A stretch of 22,729 nt of DNA from UBA5734 sp964499985 (GTDB lineage: Bacteria > Bacillota > Clostridia > Saccharofermentanales > UBA5734). A model generated the notes under the pieces. It saw only the letters and a program-made list of their open reading frames with translations, made no database searches and was not told the DNA's origin. Positions 22,549 to 22,729 of this stretch are shown piece by piece (position 1 is the first letter of the stretch; every line of letters begins with the position of its first letter). The stretch lies in the NCBI GenBank assembly GCA_964499985.1, contig CAZCMX010000035.1, positions 1-22,729 of the forward strand, read 5' to 3'. A program made the translations under genes and the position numbers.

Positions 22549-22729
22549 GGCGGCAATTGCCGGGGAAGGGGTCGGAGGTGGCGCGAAGGGTGGCACTGAT
22601 GGCGGCAATTGCCGGGGAAGGGGTCAGAGGTAGCGTGAGGGGTGGCACTGATGGCGGCAATTGCCGGGGAAGGGGTCAGAGGTGGCGCGAGGGGTGGCAC
22701 TGAAGGCGGCAATTGCCGGGGAAGGGGTC
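22549..22729. repeat. 52-bp tandem repeat with 12-bp palindrome, runs off window
   Basis: Units start at 22549, 22601 and 22653, with a fourth partial unit from 22705 to the window end; the period is exactly 52. The first 25 bases of each unit are identical in all four copies. They contain the perfect palindrome CGGCAATTGCCG followed by GGGAAGGGGTC. The other 27 bases vary at a few sites. No coding frame with a ribosome-binding site is seen. The stretch from 22383 to 22729 holds no gene. Confidence 0.93.

Noticed and set aside
22491..22712. Small Pro-rich protein on the minus strand in the 52-bp array
   Set aside because: Composition is dictated by the repeat, the frame drifts between units, and there is no convincing ribosome-binding site.
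22549..22729. CRISPR array (25-base repeat, 27-base spacer)
   Set aside because: The would-be spacers are nearly identical to each other, and no cas genes are present. It is a tandem repeat of period 52.

Overview
The window reads as a chromosomal segment of a high-GC Firmicute, most likely a Clostridia/Oscillospirales-type anaerobe. The clues are the gene orders rho-rpmE-DUF1385-prmC and rimP-nusA-ylxR-ylxQ-infB-rbfA-nrnA-truB-ribF, the paired M16 peptidase-like proteins (YmfF/YmfH type), DUF951, a NusA without C-terminal acidic repeats, and strong Shine-Dalgarno (SD) sequences. I cannot name the species. Two runs of exactly 100 N mark scaffold gaps, so this is probably a draft or metagenome assembly.

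Layout. 1-3938 (+): 3' part of rho, then rpmE with its own promoter and terminator, a DUF1385 membrane protein, prmC and a small DUF951 protein, closed by a bidirectional terminator. 4057-6787 (-): ilvC, ilvN, mscL and a small P-loop protein of unknown function, in units separated by terminators. 6788-7316: a gene-poor stretch with a palindrome-plus-G-rich repeat, the first N gap and a 36-bp tandem repeat. 7317-7799 (+): a GyrI-like small-molecule-binding protein. 7777-21571 (+): one almost gapless operon of 12 reading frames. It begins with a strong extended -10 promoter and a leader hairpin, then rimP, nusA, ylxR, ylxQ, infB (broken by the second N gap), rbfA, nrnA, truB, a ribF-M16 fusion, a second M16 peptidase, lgt and rodA. 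21543-22382 (-): a REP-associated-type Y1 (HUH) transposase whose 3' end overlaps rodA. 22549-22729: 52-bp tandem repeats with a perfect 12-bp palindrome, running off the window.

How the genes work together. The long operon joins transcription termination (NusA), translation initiation and 30S maturation (IF2, RimP, RbfA), RNA turnover and modification (NrnA, TruB, YlxR/YlxQ), FAD synthesis (RibF), a predicted peptidase pair, lipoprotein acylation (Lgt) and wall elongation (RodA). Neighbouring frames mostly overlap by 1-23 bases, which suggests translational coupling.

The most notable points are: (1) an in-frame fusion of bifunctional RibF with a catalytically dead M16 subunit, placed next to its active HxxEH partner; (2) an IF2 with a long repetitive Gly/Tyr/Asn/Arg-rich disordered segment; (3) a transposase beside a palindromic tandem repeat whose palindrome plus G-rich flank recurs at the edge of the first gap; (4) a promoter-plus-interrupted-U-tract hairpin ahead of rimP-nusA that could be a NusA-controlled attenuator.
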